DNA of 64,000 nt, from NCBI GenBank assembly GCA_035940775.1, contig DASZEN010000059.1, forward strand, positions 1 to 64,000, read 5' to 3'. The position numbers and the translations under genes are program-made. Positions 63,401 through 64,000 of the stretch are shown piece by piece. Position 1 is the first letter of the stretch, and each line of letters opens with the position of its first letter. Below the pieces are notes generated by a model. That model ran no database searches. It was not told the DNA's origin and saw only the letters and a list, made by a program, of their open reading frames with translations. The DNA comes from DASQYE01 sp035940775 (GTDB taxonomy: Bacteria > Acidobacteriota > Blastocatellia > Pyrinomonadales > Pyrinomonadaceae).

Positions 63401-64000
63401 GAGTATTGACTCTGCCAGCCTGATTCAGCTCCTTCTGCAACAGCGCGAGCGGAACGAAGAGGGCACGCACCCCTGTTTGCTGCGGGCGCGCGGAAAAATC
63501 CCCCATCATCGCGGCCGCCAGCGCCCCGCGCGCAGACAGACGAACGGTGCGACCCAGCTCATCCTTGCGAGCGTGCAGGGATTCGGCCGGGATGGCCGAC
63601 GGCTTCACGACCCTCAGCAGGAGCGCGTCTCCGGCTTTGACTCCAAGCTCACGCGCGAGGCCCTCGCTCAACAGGGCCTCACGATTCTGCGGCGGGCCGC
63701 CCTCGCGTTCGTGAAATCTCCAGAATCTTTCGTCCACGCCGTAGACTTGAACGCTCGCGCCGCGTCGTCCGCTCGCTTCGTGAACGATTGCCGCGTCGAG
63801 CGCGATGAGCGGGCACACGGCCTTGAATCCGCCCGCCGTGAAATCTTCGTGCGTTTGAATCTCATCGGCCAGTCGTTCGCGGAAAAAGCCAGCGGCCGAG
63901 ACGACGTAATCGGCGCGTCCGAGCCTTAGAAGAAACAGGTCGCGCAGGCTAGCTCGCACGGAGTCGCCCACCAGCAGCGCTCCCGTGAGCACGGCGACCG
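60468..64000 (-). CDS. Large FtsX-type ABC transporter permease (5' partial)
   Basis: At least 1177 residues; the frame runs off the window, and similar proteins begin a few dozen residues earlier. MacB-like periplasmic regions alternate with two FtsX-type membrane blocks: one at about 540-660 (FLYFSFFLVVSALMLAALFF) and one at the C-terminus (about 1065-1170; LGGLGLVLGTLGLGAVLLRN, then LRSPLLSALRAE and stop). Two further helices lie near 740-800. Such permeases work with an ATPase to move lipoproteins or lipids or to transmit force across the envelope; no ATPase gene is inside the window. Long low-complexity linkers (Ala/Ser-rich, ~330-355) are present. Confidence 0.82.
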   Translation of the reverse strand, partial: VAVLTGALLVGDSVRASLRDLFLLRLGRADYVVSAAGFFRERLADEIQTHEDFTAGGFKAVCPLIALDAAIVHEASGRRGASVQVYGVDERFWRFHEREGGPPQNREALLSEGLARELGVKAGDALLLRVVKPSAIPAESLHARKDELGRTVRLSARGALAAAMMGDFSARPQQTGVRALFVPLALLQKELNQAGRVNTLLVSVNEAKDGERRSAAAATTASAETITLQKILKDRVSLEDLGVKVRALEERGELALESDGAFISDRLAERARATADHSSLRVSPVISYLANTIRSGSREIPYSIVTAMDDASLERLRRASTKSPEENATGAASSVTSGSAASVAPVADSSSRAGADSALPPSAIILNEWAARELEIKTGETVTLEYYVWQEDGRLLTKGAQFQLAGVVPISGAAADRDLVPEYPGISGTESLSDWDPPFPVDLARVGQRDEDYWHQYRTTPKAFITLAKGQELWRTRFGKLTSIRLAPAAEGVSLHAAMDAYGASLRQALEPGEMGLTVFAARAQGLEASRGATDFGEYFLYFSFFLVVSALMLAALFFKLGVEQRLREIGTLQAIGFAAARIRSLFLMEGILLASLGTLLGLAGAILYAALMMKGLRTWWVGATGTSMLSLHVSTSSLLFGSAAGLVAASLCIVWTLRRMARRSTRSLLTGTLSRNEEKRGHKEKSVAAKRERALSPGPHPSERILLLSERFFNVASVAVILNLLGLALLLAAATNRVGQAAGFFGGGTALLVALLCYESIWLRRKGRRLIQGRGWWAVSRLGFRNAAHRPGRSVLCIALIASAAFIIVSVDAFRRNEAGGTNDKKSGSGGYALLAESVLPLVHDANTPEGREALNLWTNSETAALEHVAFTPFRVRPGDDASCLNLYEPRNPRILAPADAFLRSGRFSFQSSLAETEEERNNPWLLLNREDGDGAIPVIADANSLSYVLHLKPGDIFVLDQGDGKPPARLRVVGALADSIFQSELLMSEKNFLRLFPEQEGHRFFLLDVPAPVESGAIATLLEDRLSDFGFDVVGTDERLANFHRVENTFISTFQMLGGLGLVLGTLGLGAVLLRNVLERRRELALLRAIGYNGSHFSLMVIAENAFLLVCGLMTGAACALVAITPVIFSRGGQPPTATLGLLLLAVLASGLAASLLATAVALRSPLLSALRAE

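Overview
The window is G+C-rich bacterial chromosome with short intergenic gaps. I infer an Acidobacteriota genome, probably Blastocatellia-like. The grounds are two Oar-type TonB-dependent receptors with carboxypeptidase-like N-terminal domains, seven PQQ-type beta-propeller proteins, Calx-beta/DUF4214 surface proteins, bacillithiol genes (bshA, bshB1) and a selenocysteine peroxiredoxin. No rRNA, tRNA, CRISPR array or insertion sequence was recognised.

Layout. 1-3828: two surface proteins, one ending in an S74 self-cleaving chaperone domain and one with Ig-like, Calx-beta and DUF4214 domains. 3946-6683: a CHASE2 membrane protein and a FecR-like protein on the minus strand, overlapping by 4 nt. 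6684-7758: a gene-poor stretch of lower G+C. 7759-11322: a RiPP-like locus with an S8 protease of the cyanobactin PatA/PatG kind, a 72-aa CxxC protein, a separate PatG C-terminal-like protein, and four tandem short genes sharing a leader (MNTMNMPGFTAEASL type) but with unrelated C-terminal ends. A 78-bp copy of the 3' end of the PatG-like gene lies before the second short gene, showing how the array may have grown. 11410-20565: endonuclease III, bshA, nfu, a secreted HExxH protein, DUF72, bshB1, an MBL hydrolase, a secreted EEP phosphatase/nuclease and an epimerase. 20576-28410: a complete tripartite RND efflux operon (TetR, adaptor, pump, TolC-type channel). 28755-30782: three small membrane-stress proteins (DUF883-like, holin-X/YqjE-like, DUF3618). 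31121-36459: a lipid kinase-like protein, a metallophosphoesterase, topoisomerase I and a secreted protein. 36699-52333: seven PQQ-type propellers with a DUF3311/SSS symporter pair, an iron alcohol dehydrogenase, a UGA-interrupted peroxiredoxin and a Tat-exported intradiol dioxygenase. 52358-58932: two divergent Oar-like receptors. 59022-64000: an EamA-like half protein, an AT-rich membrane protein bracketed by a 16-bp inverted repeat, and a large FtsX-type permease cut by the window edge.

How the genes work together. The strongest candidate for an undescribed system is the RiPP-like locus: a PatG-like enzyme split into protease and accessory domain, with an array of hypervariable substrates and no YcaO or lanthionine enzyme nearby. 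One substrate carries an 11-G tract, where one extra base would give a Cys-rich C-terminus. The second notable item is the peroxiredoxin at 49618-50241. An in-frame UGA replaces the expected catalytic Cys codon and is followed, 23 nt on, by a hairpin fitting the bacterial SECIS pattern. The PQQ/TonB/symporter/dehydrogenase block looks like a periplasmic uptake and oxidation region, but its substrates cannot be read from sequence.
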